A stretch of 64,000 nucleotides of DNA from Omphiscola glabra (GCA_964017045.1 OZ024808.1:12120284-12184283); one strand, 5' to 3'. Positions 24,801-31,625 are shown, counted from the first letter of the stretch. Notes: generated by a model not told the origin, from the sequence alone. Made by a program: numbers and translations.

Positions 24801-25245
24801 GGAAATATTTTCTCTCCTCTGACGTATTGCCTGCATTCGGATTGACTTAAATGCCATGCCTTGAGAAGATTTGATGGTTTTATAGATCCTTATAGATCCA
24901 TGAACAGTCAATAAATAAAGAAGTGAAAGCTAAATTGACATCAAACATTTAACGTATTGGTCCCTTGGGCAAAGGGTGATAGTGTTAAAGCCTATCTTTC
25001 TTATTGTGCAAATATTTAATAATATGTATTGTCCACTTCCACAGGTCGAGAGGCAGATAAATGAGTCCTCTATAGAACGTAACATTGAGGCGCTCATACG
25101 GAAGAACTCCCTGATTGAAGAGCAGGTGTCTGCATATGAACTTGACCTCTCTGAGTTACGGGCTGCTGTGGAGAACATTGGGGACATCAAGGAGTCTTTG
25201 CCCGACAACTGCTTTAAAACAGTACCCTTAGAAGCACCTAAATAA
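3596..25245 (+). CDS. LAMC1: Laminin subunit gamma (LAMC1 type), 24 exons, 5' end outside window
   Basis: Secreted basement-membrane glycoprotein; gamma chain of the alpha-beta-gamma laminin heterotrimer. Twenty-four exons on + join without a frame break (4,140 nt, 1,379 residues plus TAA at 25243-25245). Numbering from the first visible residue: end of LN domain 1-43, EGF-like LE repeats about 44-280, L4 domain about 285-440, further LE repeats about 440-800 including the nidogen-binding one, coiled-coil domain I about 800-1379. From the same point human LAMC1 has roughly 1,365 residues, so the visible part is complete. Landmarks are the WVTATDI start, NIDPNAV and the ending [11 protein letters not shown]. 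Signal peptide and most of the LN domain are not in the window; bases 1-3595 look like intron. One intron (19840-20175) needs a GC donor. Assignment to gamma is firm; orthology to gamma-1 rather than a general invertebrate gamma is by resemblance. Confidence 0.95.
3769..3803. repeat. (TA)n-poly(T) microsatellite
   Basis: Alternating TA followed by about 22 T residues, inside the intron after exon a. Confidence 0.9.
4001..4179 (+). CDS. LAMC1: Laminin gamma exon b (LE1)
   Basis: Acceptor ...gttcag, donor gttggt. Encodes the first laminin EGF-like repeat, starting C-K-C-N-G-H-A and including [13 protein letters not shown], a block strongly conserved in gamma chains. Ends in phase 1. Confidence 0.95.
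4180..5713. other. AT-rich intron sequence
   Basis: Intron between laminin exons b and c. Very AT-rich, with poly(A) and poly(T) runs. No gene or clear repeat family recognised before the GC-rich insertion that starts at 5726. Confidence 0.6.
5726..6445 (-). mobile_element. 720-bp GC-rich interspersed repeat, copy 1
   Basis: Sharp GC-rich island in an AT-rich intron, flanked by a perfect 12-bp direct repeat agttcataatgt at 5714-5725 and 6446-6457. Full-length relative of 31626-32344 in opposite orientation. Shared blocks include tctcattaggaaatggcgtc, gacgaaacggttgcctagga and ggaatcccggggg. No terminal inverted repeats, poly(A) tail or recognisable protein. Family unknown; the flanking duplication shows it is an insertion. 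Confidence 0.85.
6501..6650. repeat. 37-bp tandem repeat, 4 copies
   Basis: Unit starts ggacctttgactgaatattt; copies at 6507, 6544, 6581 and 6618. It ends just upstream of laminin exon c. Confidence 0.9.
6717..6899 (+). CDS. LAMC1: Laminin gamma exon c (LE2)
   Basis: Acceptor ...ttccag, donor gtcggt. Encodes A-C-N-C-N-G and then [13 protein letters not shown], as in the second EGF-like repeat of gamma chains. The end opens the third repeat (C-G-C-H-P-T). Phase 1 at both junctions. Confidence 0.95.
7023..7204. repeat. 39-bp tandem repeat with 78-bp dimer structure
   Basis: Two alternating 39-bp variants, cctattgttgaaaatgatt and ctgattgttcaaaatgatt, starting at 7023, 7062, 7101 and so on. Confidence 0.88.
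7329..7485. repeat. 30-bp tandem repeat, about 5 copies
   Basis: Unit begins gaaatacaaccatgttctta. The 30-bp period keeps frames open, giving spurious short ORFs. It lies within 60 bp of the exon d acceptor. Confidence 0.9.
7543..7660 (+). CDS. LAMC1: Laminin gamma exon d (LE3)
   Basis: Acceptor ...gttccag, donor gtaagt. Encodes the body of the third EGF-like repeat ([14 protein letters not shown], then C-D-R-C-L-P-N-Y-Y). Ends in phase 2. Confidence 0.93.
8026..8203. mobile_element. hAT-type MITE, family 1, copy a
   Basis: Imperfect terminal inverted repeats (cagaggcgtagctag; reverse complement of the right end is cagaggcgcagctaa). Flanked by a perfect 8-bp duplication ctgttgtc at 8018-8025 and 8204-8211. 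An 8-bp duplication and CAG-GG termini are typical of hAT. The internal sequence matches 45096-45284 inverted. Non-coding. Confidence 0.9.
8350..8457 (+). CDS. LAMC1: Laminin gamma exon e (LE4)
   Basis: Acceptor ...ttgtcag, donor gtgagt. Encodes C-A-C-V-P-A-G-S-Y and [13 protein letters not shown]. The codon split at the 3' end (AA|A, Lys) is completed at 9438. Confidence 0.92.
8853..9253 (+). mobile_element. Non-LTR retrotransposon 3' fragment, copy a
   Basis: Encodes the C-terminus of a LINE reverse-transcriptase polyprotein: I-N-N-G-L-V, then [15 protein letters not shown], a motif common at the end of jockey/CR1-like proteins. A short 3' UTR and a GAA-rich tail follow. It is 5'-truncated. 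Same family as 22461-23225 and 14297-14785. Confidence 0.85.
9438..9574 (+). CDS. LAMC1: Laminin gamma exon f (LE4/LE5 into L4)
   Basis: Acceptor ...tttcttag, donor gttggg. Encodes C-K-P-G-F-F-G-L, then [10 protein letters not shown], the EGF half-repeat that enters the globular L4 domain in gamma chains. Ends in phase 1. Confidence 0.93.
10101..10223 (+). CDS. LAMC1: Laminin gamma exon g (L4 domain, first part)
   Basis: Acceptor ...attaccag, donor gtcagt, phase 1 to phase 1. Encodes the start of the L4 (laminin IV type A) beta-sandwich: R-W-K-A-G-T-R-D, then Y-V-Y-L-V-A-P. No cysteines, as expected for this part. Confidence 0.9.
10620..10922 (+). CDS. LAMC1: Laminin gamma exon h (L4 domain core)
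   Basis: Acceptor ...tctgcag, donor gtagac. Encodes the L4 core: [24 protein letters not shown], then [14 protein letters not shown]. The last block matches the gamma-1 segment that closes the sandwich. GC content is much higher than in the flanking introns. Confidence 0.95.
11277..11960. repeat. 27-bp minisatellite split by a SINE
   Basis: Unit ttgatactttcatatgagat plus seven bases. About two units lie left of the SINE and about nine right of it, ending just before the acceptor of laminin exon i at 11986. Confidence 0.9.
11321..11693 (-). mobile_element. tRNA-derived SINE inserted in a minisatellite
   Basis: Read on minus: tRNA-like head with A box tggccgagtgg (11678-11688) and B box like ggagttcaatcc (11634-11645), then a body with an (ATCA)n stretch near 11396-11412 and a 3' part with gtaacgcgcttcgagcc. 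A perfect 19-bp duplication tactttgatactttcatat flanks it at 11302-11320 and 11694-11712. The A box resembles those of Ser/Leu tRNAs. A SINE and not a functional tRNA. Confidence 0.85.
11986..12213 (+). CDS. LAMC1: Laminin gamma exon i (end of L4, next LE)
   Basis: Acceptor ...ttctcaag, donor gtgagt. Encodes the last L4 strand (G-F-F-D-N-I-K-L), then [11 protein letters not shown] and [11 protein letters not shown]. The WVESCTCP block is a hallmark of the gamma L4-to-LE transition. Confidence 0.95.
12357..12542 (+). CDS. LAMC1: Laminin gamma exon j (LE repeats)
   Basis: Acceptor ...gcctcag, donor gtgata. Encodes [13 protein letters not shown] and [10 protein letters not shown], then a proline/cysteine-rich stretch and C-T-E-C-E-Q-G-Y-G. 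Phase 1 to phase 1. Confidence 0.94.
12664..12850 (-). mobile_element. LINE/SINE 3' end with TTATC tail
   Basis: Read on minus the stretch ends caataaagaatcttatctta, the 3' terminus and TTATC-type tail seen in many CR1-like non-LTR elements. The upstream part is AT-rich and non-coding. The 5' boundary is uncertain. Confidence 0.5.
13009..13141 (+). CDS. LAMC1: Laminin gamma exon k (nidogen-binding LE)
   Basis: Acceptor follows a C-rich tract (...cccacag); donor gtaagt. Encodes [12 protein letters not shown] and then the nidogen-binding loop N-I-D-P-N-A-V at 13107-13127. Ends in phase 2. Confidence 0.95.
13107..13127 (+). other. LAMC1: Nidogen-binding loop NIDPNAV
   Basis: Seven codons give N-I-D-P-N-A-V, identical to the high-affinity nidogen-1 contact loop of vertebrate laminin gamma-1, where Asp, Asn and Val are the key contacts. 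The following G-N-C-N also matches. The protein should therefore bind nidogen. Confidence 0.93.
13476..13726 (+). CDS. LAMC1: Laminin gamma exon l (LE repeats)
   Basis: Acceptor ...tctgcag, donor gtgggt. Encodes [17 protein letters not shown] and most of the next repeat ([13 protein letters not shown]). Ends S-G-E plus one base (phase 1). Confidence 0.95.
14297..14785 (-). mobile_element. Non-LTR retrotransposon 3' fragment, copy c
   Basis: Degenerate minus-strand relative of 22461-23225, sharing the 3' UTR (agggcccatgatcaatt on +) and the region encoding the last part of reverse transcriptase. Several stops and frameshifts. Lies in the intron between laminin exons l and m. Confidence 0.8.
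14890..15042 (+). CDS. LAMC1: Laminin gamma exon m (LE repeat)
   Basis: Acceptor ...tatacag, donor gtgaca. One full EGF-like repeat: [11 protein letters not shown], then [15 protein letters not shown]. Phase 1 to phase 1. Confidence 0.94.
15236..15373 (+). CDS. LAMC1: Laminin gamma exon n (LE repeat)
   Basis: Acceptor ...tcctag, donor gtcagt. Encodes [10 protein letters not shown], then [16 protein letters not shown] 40-bp minisatellite begins within 20 bp of the donor. Confidence 0.94.
   Translation, partial: LATVTQWAPLTSSVMPMATALVRRMWMAGDVTVVWRISLIYVPGA
15386..15981. repeat. 40-bp minisatellite, about 15 copies
   Basis: Unit includes gtctagctcacatgtgttgt and ttaaccatagtgctctacat. Two sequence variants (gttta/gtaaa) and a few shorter units are interspersed. 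It starts about 15 bp after the donor of laminin exon n. Confidence 0.95.
16165..16356 (+). CDS. LAMC1: Laminin gamma exon o (last LE, start of coiled coil)
   Basis: Acceptor ...tccacag, donor gtaagt. Opens D-C-P-Q-C-Y-D-L-V, equivalent to the C-P-A-C-Y-R-L-V that ends the EGF region of gamma-1. It then enters cysteine-free helical sequence. Ends in phase 1. Confidence 0.93.
16919..17228 (+). CDS. LAMC1: Laminin gamma exon p (coiled coil)
   Basis: Acceptor ...tttgttag, donor gtgagc. Encodes 103 residues of helical, Ala/Asn/Glu/Lys-rich sequence with no Pro or Cys (for example [16 protein letters not shown]). This is domain I/II coiled coil that trimerises with alpha and beta chains. Confidence 0.93.
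17362..17680. repeat. 24-bp minisatellite, about 13 copies
   Basis: Unit like catatccacatctagtaaat plus four bases. The 24-bp period keeps minus-strand frames open with an 8-residue period (M-S-Y-L-L-D-V-D), an artefact. Confidence 0.93.
17870..17993 (+). mobile_element. SINE-like 3' end with (TAA)n tail
   Basis: Contains ggtacagcgctatataagac followed by TAA repeats. The same end (gctatataagacaaca plus TAA repeats) recurs at 57730-57768, so this is the 3' terminus of a dispersed retroelement. 5' limit unclear. Confidence 0.5.
18066..18642. repeat. 35-bp minisatellite, about 16 copies
   Basis: Unit tgattcacctatctctgtta plus gtctatctggtctag. Very homogeneous with a few single-base variants. 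Confidence 0.95.
19023..19160 (+). CDS. LAMC1: Laminin gamma exon q (coiled coil)
   Basis: Acceptor ...ttccctcag, donor gtaagt. Encodes [12 protein letters not shown], then D-T-S-R-E-A-Y-R-L, which aligns with D-T-S-T-E-A-Y in gamma-1. Ends in phase 2. Confidence 0.92.
19665..19839 (+). CDS. LAMC1: Laminin gamma exon r (coiled coil, GC donor)
   Basis: Acceptor ...ttgccag. Encodes [15 protein letters not shown], then [14 protein letters not shown]. The frame needs the exon to end at 19839, where the intron begins gctagt. The nearest GT (19844) would put a stop codon across the junction with the next exon. See findings. Confidence 0.85.
20176..20298 (+). CDS. LAMC1: Laminin gamma exon s (coiled coil)
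   Basis: Acceptor ...tttatag, donor gtgaga. Exactly 41 codons, phase 0 both ends: [14 protein letters not shown], then [12 protein letters not shown]. Confidence 0.92.
20321..20440. repeat. About 39-bp tandem repeat, 3 copies
   Basis: Copies share gtataagaaaaataacattt and ggatttgggg. Confidence 0.75.
20911..21040. repeat. 64-bp tandem duplication
   Basis: Two copies starting tgaaacaacgtgacatctag at 20911 and 20975, nearly identical. Confidence 0.9.
21126..21240 (+). CDS. LAMC1: Laminin gamma exon t (coiled coil)
   Basis: Acceptor ...atttcag, donor gtctgt. Encodes [13 protein letters not shown], then [10 protein letters not shown]. Ends in phase 1. Confidence 0.92.
21246..21357. repeat. Tandem duplication just after laminin exon t
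   Basis: Two copies of a roughly 55-bp segment containing tttgtagctaataaatt and cttgctttaaagtcacttgg. Confidence 0.75.
21814..22010 (+). CDS. LAMC1: Laminin gamma exon u (coiled coil)
   Basis: Acceptor ...ttgccag, donor gtaagt. Encodes [22 protein letters not shown], which aligns with the D-F-D-R...A-L-R-K-I-P-A-I block of gamma-1. Ends in phase 0. Confidence 0.95.
22461..23225 (-). mobile_element. Non-LTR retrotransposon fragment, copy b (RT C-terminus)
   Basis: Minus strand encodes, with frameshifts, the end of a LINE reverse transcriptase: [22 protein letters not shown], then [14 protein letters not shown] and [10 protein letters not shown]. These are characteristic of jockey/CR1-like elements. 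The 3' UTR matches copies a and c. 5'-truncated and not functional; the frame shifts near 23090 and 22770. Confidence 0.9.
23487..23645 (+). CDS. LAMC1: Laminin gamma exon v (coiled coil)
   Basis: Acceptor ...gtttcag, donor gtaaga. Fifty-three codons, phase 0: [14 protein letters not shown], continuing through [12 protein letters not shown]. Confidence 0.92.
23967..24125 (+). CDS. LAMC1: Laminin gamma exon w (coiled coil)
   Basis: Acceptor ...caccag, donor gtgtgt. Fifty-three codons, phase 0, the same length as the preceding exon: [13 protein letters not shown], then [14 protein letters not shown]. Confidence 0.93.
24173..24446. repeat. 70-bp minisatellite, 4 copies
   Basis: Unit begins agtatatcttctgacattga and ends acgttatgaccacacagacc. 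Starts about 50 bp after laminin exon w. Confidence 0.93.
24515..24889 (-). CDS. Unrecognised antisense open frame in last laminin intron
   Basis: Open for 125 codons on minus between a stop at 24890-24892 and TGA at 24515-24517. The first ATG (24790) leaves 91 residues. Composition looks protein-like and not low-complexity: [12 protein letters not shown], then [20 protein letters not shown] and [13 protein letters not shown] do not recognise the family. It may be a remnant of a mobile-element gene, an antisense exon or chance. Confidence 0.3.
   Translation of the reverse strand, partial: GSIKPSNLLKAWHLSQSECRQYVRGEKIFPRHYMVNISIMPLNLANSEDHTGSQFMLVSRDRVSGDHMSKATEAEARLTMICNELKVFIDNAHMAKGPDVESATKAEEASIALRAGHLELASPD
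25045..25245 (+). CDS. LAMC1: Laminin gamma exon x (C-terminus and stop)
   Basis: Acceptor ...ttccacag. Encodes the last 66 residues and TAA. It ends [15 protein letters not shown]: a cysteine for the disulfide to the beta chain, and a glutamate seven residues after it, the position that gamma-1 uses for integrin binding. Confidence 0.95.
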   Translation, partial: VERQINESSIERNIEALIRKNSLIEEQVSAYELDLSELRAAVENIGDIKESLPDNCFKTVPLEAPK

Positions 25246-25377
25246 TCTTTTATCTCAGTTTGTTTCTATTCTTAGGGATTCAACATCATTTTAATCATTC
25301 TCAGTAACTAGACGAAGAAAACATCATTTATTGAACGTTTAAATCCTGATATGTTATAATTTTGCCATTGGCAAAAA

Positions 25378-25383
25378 AATAAA
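25378..25383 (+). terminator. Candidate poly(A) signal for laminin gamma
   Basis: AATAAA about 130 nt after the stop codon, followed by an A/T-rich stretch. Other AATAAA hexamers lie further downstream (for example near 27676), so the 3' UTR could be longer. Cleavage site not determinable from sequence. Confidence 0.35.
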
Positions 25384-25464
25384 AAATTTTTTTTTATAAA
25401 AGTGGTCTATAGGCAATGTATAAATGATTTACAAATGAATATGATATAAAATCTCAAGTTAAGA

Positions 25465-25529
25465 TGTAGCTGAGTTGTCTATTGGAAGGGTCCTGTATAA
25501 TATGTAGCTGAGTTGTCTATTGGAAGGGT
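25465..25529. repeat. Short tandem duplication
   Basis: tgtagctgagttgtctattg occurs twice within 65 bp, in the presumptive laminin 3' UTR. Confidence 0.75.
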
Positions 25530-25969
25530 GTTGTAAAAGATTTCCATTCATCAGTATTTCTTAACTTATAAACTTATTGAATTGCCAGTCTTAATGAAGT
25601 CTTTGACCAAAGCTAAGCACACATACTCTCACAGCAGATCCTTCTCTCATAAACTGCCATCTGCACTCAACCACCTTTATATGTCACATAATATGTATAT
25701 TAATTTTATAGGTGTATATATTTATATATTGGCTTTTCATGAGACCATTATGTTAACAAGTTCTTATTTTAATGCATGTACGTACGTTTGAAAAGTTTGC
25801 ACGCATGAGTTCTGCCAAAGGGAATAGTGATCTGGTCATTGATAATCAAACCTGTGTTCTTGTCCACAATCCGGCACGTTCAACAATCATCACTGTTCGA
25901 AAGAATTTATGGCTACATACTCTTTCAATCGGTTTTTGTTCAAGGCACAATCAATTTGCTGCTCAAACG

Positions 25970-26268
25970 CTCTTCTATGTTTAAACTTTTTGATCGGTTC
26001 TTCTATGTTTAAACTTTTTGATCGGTTCTTCTATGTTTAAACTTTTTGATCGGTTTTTCTATGTTAAAACTTTTTGATCGGTTCTTCTATGTTAAAACTT
26101 TTTGATCGGTTCTTCTATGTTTAAACTTTTTGATCGGTTCTTCATAAACTTTTTGATCGGTTCTTCATAAACTTTTTGATCGGTTCTTCTATGTTTAAAC
26201 TTTTTGATCGGTTCTTCTATGTTTAAACTTTTTGATCGGTTCTTCTATGTTTAAACTTTTTGATCGGT
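25970..26268. repeat. 27-bp minisatellite, about 11 copies
   Basis: Unit ctatgtttaaactttttgat plus cggttct. Two units lack the ctatgtt part. Confidence 0.93.
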
Positions 26269-28477
26269 GCTGTCAAAGTAGAGTTTCAGTTTAAGAAAAT
26301 CTTTGTTTTGATGGGCAAAGTAGTTGAACATTTTGATGATTCTTTGACACAAATTAAAAGTTTTGGAATCGGTCTTAAGAGCTGACTCTTAATCATCTTC
26401 CACATAAATAAAAATATTTTTTTGGAGTTTTTGCTCACTAGTAAATTATAAAATTATTTTAAAATATTGTTTAGCAAATGTATGGATTCACACATATATT
26501 AAAATTATTGATTTGACCAGAGAAGGCTTGTATGTTTATGTTACTATTGGCCAGTCTTTACTTAAAAACTTTATGAAATTTATTTTAATGTTACATAAAT
26601 CTATGTTGTAGAAGTACACATGGTAGCAGGGGGGGGGTTGGTAAATGGTGGAATTCTTTCAGGACTTTCCTTCCTACCATGGAATGAACAATATGCTTTT
26701 TGTATATTAACAGACATCACATCCTGATATCCACCAAGTATATGCTGTCATGTCATGGCAGCATTAGAGTAGCGTTGTAATTGTAAGTTTAGCTGTCATC
26801 TGCATGGCTCATCTGTATCAGAGTGACATGAAAATTTTTGTTGTGCATTATTCACTATAAAAATCTTTTGTTTGACAATCAGCCCAAGATTGGTGACATC
26901 GGCCCATTACTGGTGTCATGTGTGAAAGTTATTGAGTTCATGGTTGCTTGGCTGTAAGAATTTCAAGTGTTGGGTGATTAAAATGGTCGTGATGTTTGCA
27001 AAATTGACTAACTTAAAATTCCTTTTACTAGTTTTACTCCCCTTGAAAGGAATTATTTACCATTTATATTGCCAAAAGATCATATTTTTCATGTTAAATG
27101 TGATTGCTGTAGAAACATTTTGCAATCTAAGCCTTATGTTGGTGGTGAGACTAACTTAAGTCTAGGTAGCGTAGTGTAGCAGATAAGATAACAGTGAAAC
27201 CTTGTATAGTGCTCCATCTAGTCAAGTGAGAATCCTTGGCTGATTTCAACACGCAAAAATAAATGAATGCTTGGTTCAATATTAAAATTAAGAACATTCC
27301 CTAATAATAAGAAAACTGGATTTAATTACTTAATTTTTTTTTCCTTGGTGTGGGAATCTGATGCCGGGTTATTCAAATTTGAGATCTAAATAAATGATGG
27401 GGATAAAGCCCCACATATTTCTAAACACATTTGAACACACTTGTAAAGAAATCCGTATTCCCAAATAAAAAGCCTAGAAAGCGAGATATGTGTGGACCAA
27501 GCAAAATAATGTGTGATGAATGTATGATGTCCTGCTTGCTCCAGTTTGAAAAAAAAATTGTTTTATGGTTTCAAATCTGTGAAACAATTAATTATTGTGT
27601 TAGAGAGTGTAGAATGGTCTCCCTTACCAACGCTGTACTGGGTTATTGATGTTATTGTTTTTATTATACACTTTTAATAAAACATGTACACCATTTTATA
27701 AAAGTTTATATAAATGCATGCTTTTTATAACAAAATATATATATATATATACATCTCTATATTATATAAGTTAATATCTGTAGGGATTTATGTTCAATGT
27801 GTTTGTGAAGGATAACTGCCTAGCTAAGTTCTGTTAGCTGTCATTTGTATTAATTAGCAAATGCATCATTAAATCAATTTTCTTTACACTTCTGGTGTTT
27901 TGGTGATCTTTGGATGTCAGTACATGTGAAAGTTTTATATTCATCGGACAAACTATTTTACACAAACCAAGCTTTTAGGTGCTAAACGCAAATGCATAAA
28001 CTCAAACCTATGTTAAAACTATTTTCTAGAAATGTCCCTGCACAAATGTCTTATGTTGTGTTTGAATTTTAATAGGAACTCATCATTTCTTTAATAAATT
28101 TGGCACCAAAAAGCCTTTTCAAAACTGCATTGAAACATCTTAAAACCAACCCATTATTAATAATACAACCTAGGAAACTTCAAGACGGAGTTTCAGAACA
28201 AAATAAATAAACACAAATTAAAAATGAAGAGACATATTAAGATTTGTTGGCAATAATAATTAGTAACAGTGAAAGAAAAGAAAAAATACAAATTAATATT
28301 TATAAAGAGCTTATCATTGTGTGCCTTGCCATCGCAATTTGGCCAATAATAATAATTTTGTTTAAAAACTACACAAATATTTTAAGTTAAATGGTGCAGT
28401 ACAGTTGCTTCCCATGTGCTGAGAATTCGTAGTGGGACTAAACATAAGTATTAAATAGAAATAAAAAAATAATTAGA

Positions 28478-28710
28478 GAGGTACAAATATTAAACAATCA
28501 AAGAGGTAAAAATATTAAACAATCAAAGGTACAAATATATTAAACAATCAAAGAGGAACAAATATTAAACAATCAAAGAGGTACAAATATTAAACAATCA
28601 CCGAGGTACAAATATTAAACAATCACAGAGGTACAAATACTAAAATAATTAAAGAGGTACAAATATTAAACAATCAGAGAGGTACAAATATTAAACAACC
28701 AAAGAGTTAC
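28478..28710. repeat. About 25-bp minisatellite, about 10 copies
   Basis: Unit like gaggtacaaatattaaacaa plus tcaaa, with drift. Confidence 0.9.
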
Positions 28711-29080
28711 TAAAACTATCAGAATGTTCAAATATCTTTTAATATAAATCTTGTTTTGCACATGAAGTTTCAAAATAGAGAGTTATGAGAGAATTTCAAA
28801 GCTAAAAACAATATTTTAATGCTTTTGACTATTAAACTATTAAGTACATGTATTCAGGCCTGAGTCATGAAATGCCGCACGAGAAAGGCGTTGCTGTACT
28901 TTTACTAAATAATAGATCTTGCTTTGCATTTTTTTGCTAATAAATAAAAACATACCGTATTTGCCTTTTTTATAAACTAAAATTTTTAGGGATTTAAAAA
29001 AAAAAAATTAACGGCACATGAGACACACCCCATATTTTAGACGTTTTTTTTTTTTGTTGGGTGGGGGTGCGTCCTATACG

Positions 29081-29291
29081 CAGACTAATACAGGACTGGC
29101 AACTCTGGTTGTTGGCGCCCCGGGCATGCTTCACTTTGGCTTCATTTATTATCCCCTGCCCGCGGTGCCACAGACTATTCCGAGCGCGTATAGGATTGGC
29201 AAGCCACCTACAAACCCACAGTAACCCACCCCCATAACCGGATGACTGGATGGTCCTAGTCGATTTGACGGACAAACAACAACAACAACAA
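29081..29291 (+). mobile_element. Possible retroelement 3' end with (AAC)n tail
   Basis: GC-rich block ending gtcgatttgacggacaaaca then AAC repeats. This looks like the 3' terminus of a non-LTR element or SINE. No protein domain identified. Confidence 0.35.
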
Positions 29292-29618
29292 ATTTATTAC
29301 ATATTTTAATTGACATTATTTTATCCTGGGGATGAGAGTTTCTTTAATCCTGTTTTCCCAGGATGAGCGAAAGCCCAGGAAATGAGAAAGTCTAGCCCGC
29401 AGCCACTAAAAGAATAGGAGTCACTAAAATGCGCAGGGCTCCTAGGCAGTCCTTACCTTGCCTATAGTTTAATCAGGTGGATAGAGGAAAGCCGCATGAG
29501 GAAATAAAATACCCAAGGCAGAGCAAAATTAGAACCTACCACCTTATTGGAAGTGGAGGGATCCACAAAGGCTAGAAAACCTAACCCAAAAAATTAAGGT
29601 AGCTACCTAAAGAGCTAA

Positions 29619-30208
29619 TAACGCCACATAGGAGATGGCGTTGGTGGGCCGTCGAGTGTGAGCTCTTAATGCCCCCCCCCCCCGGCGCACCCCCACATGG
29701 GCCAGCCGCCGGGTCTCCCCGCCAACAGACCATGCGATGGTACGCCGAGAGCCTCCCCCCCCTGGCCTGGGGAACTTCCGGTCGACCGAGAACGCTGCGC
29801 TTAAAGCGTTCGCGGTCCACTCTCCCAAGAGTCAGGACGGCTTTGCTTCCACTCCGGAGAGGAGGTATTGCGTTACCACCCCCCCCCCCACTGCCCAGGG
29901 AGTCTTTCGGTCGGGATGGAAGGTTGGGACGAAACGGTTGCCTAGGAGCGGCTTTCCCACGGCTGCGTTGCTAAAATCATCGGCATGGGCTTACTTGCCA
30001 CCCAAGCCTCATATCCATCAATGGCAACAAGTAATCATGTTAGACACTGCTACTCCCGTTGCGTTGGGAGTCATGCGGTCAGTCGGGGTTTTTGGCTTCG
30101 GGTAGACAAATCCATCCTACTAGTCCGCCACGCCACGAAGAGGCAAACCCCATGTGGACGCCCCCAAGTTGCCTCAGGGACGCTTCCGCGGCAAGGCTGC
30201 CACTCACT
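29619..30208 (+). mobile_element. 720-bp repeat family, diverged copy 3
   Basis: Shares order and blocks with 31626-32344: gagatggcgttggtgggccg, tccggtcgaccgag..ctgcg, gggacgaaacggttgcctag and aatcatcggc. The second half is strongly diverged, so it is an older or distinct subfamily. No flanking duplication found. Confidence 0.65.
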
Positions 30209-31350
30209 TTTTTTAAATTTCCCAAGATTTTGTCAAAAAATTTCCCAAGATTTCCCAAGATCATGTAAAATATATAAGAGTTTCCTTTAAAAGGAGTTTT
30301 CTATGAAGTAATTAATGCAATAACAGCTTGAATTAATGCCCTTGAAACTCGGGGTACAGTAATTGATTGAAATTTATTTTAAAAGACATTTTTTTTAAAA
30401 TCTGTATCACATAAAAGAAAAAAAATTGATTTTGAAAAAAAATTATATTAATTTATAATCCAAATTATCAATACCCACTGGAGTTAGGCTACAAAATTAA
30501 ATATTACCTCCAAATTTTCTGGTAAAATATCATCTACATGTGTAATAGAAGTCACTTTGAATCAAATCTCACAGGGCTAATCAAAACAGAAGTCTCTTTA
30601 CAACTATTACAAGGGCAAAAGGTTCATCATCAAAAGTTTGTCAAAACCTGTTTTTTTCTTATTGTAAGTCTATATATTAGTAATGGGGTTTGCAAAGCAA
30701 TAAAGCAGAATTTAATAATAATAATTGTAGTTAAAATGGATTGATATTATATGAAGACAATAAGTATTTTTTAAATTGTAAATTAACATTATAATTATAA
30801 TACTTTTTTTCAAACAAAATATTGTCTAAATGAACTTTTCAGTTATAAAAATAAAATGTATATGAATATGTCTATATTGATTTCCTTTGAGATTTCAAGA
30901 TTTATTATCAGTTTTTTATTGTTGAGACTGTTCTATGCATAGGGTGTACAAGGTCAATTTGATAAACTTTCAACACCTTGATGTAATTTTTAGTATTCAA
31001 TGTATAAAAGAAAAGAGAAGATTGAATTTCTTTAATTATTACCTTTTTAATACTTCACAATATTAACTTTAATTTCAGAAGATTTCTTATTTATTTATTA
31101 ATGGTTTTAAAAATTAAAACCAGAAAAGAGTTAAAACAATACATTTTTTCCTAGTTACTTAAAGTAACTAATTTGCTTTATTTTCACTTTAATTTTATCA
31201 CATATGTTGTTTGCGTTTTTCAAAATATGTACAAAAAATCTTCCCCCTGTTAATATTTCCAAAGGTTTTGCCTGATTTTCAAAATTATTCCCCAGATCCC
31301 AATGGGGGTCGTGAATTCCCAAGATCTTGGGAAATTCCTAGAGAACTGTA
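30209..31350. other. AT-rich intergenic DNA
   Basis: No gene or clear element. Short repeats of tttcccaagat occur at 30220-30265 and again near 31310-31340 and may belong to one degraded repeat. Confidence 0.5.
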
Positions 31351-31439
31351 AGAGACAACCCTTTAGACGGTTGTGCGCAGGGCCATCAGCCCGGGCATGT
31401 AAAAAAATGTTAGGAAAGTCAAGCGAAAGTATAAAACCC

Positions 31440-31613
31440 GGACTGATTTAAATGGAAATCGACCTATGCCTAAATAATGACATGATTTTTGGATGTGGAA
31501 TTCAAGTAATGGACAGAAAAGCATTAGTTAGGCCTGAGTGGAAGGAAGTGGTGAGGCAGGCCAAAGCTGTAGCGCCACAGATTTCTGCCGCAGTAAACGT
31601 AACCTTCAGTTCT
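31440..31613 (+). pseudogene. Possible LINE C-terminal remnant
   Basis: Encodes D-R-K-A-L-V-R-P-E-W-K-E-V-V-R-Q-A-K-A, which resembles the D-R-x-x-W-x-x-x-V end of several LINE polyproteins. Interrupted at 31626 by the 720-bp repeat. Weak call. Confidence 0.3.
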
Positions 31614-31625
31614 GTAAGTTTACTG

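Larger units (their letters stand above)
25246..28470. other. Laminin 3' UTR and intergenic AT-rich DNA
   Basis: No coding feature seen. Contains a 28-bp duplication (25465-25529), the 27-bp array at 25970-26268, a short poly(G) at 26630 and a TA microsatellite near 27737. The proximal part is probably laminin 3' UTR. Confidence 0.5.

Noticed and set aside
29607..30105. Overlapping Pro/Arg-rich ORFs on both strands
   Set aside because: They are inside the GC-rich 720-bp repeat and frames are not conserved among its three copies.
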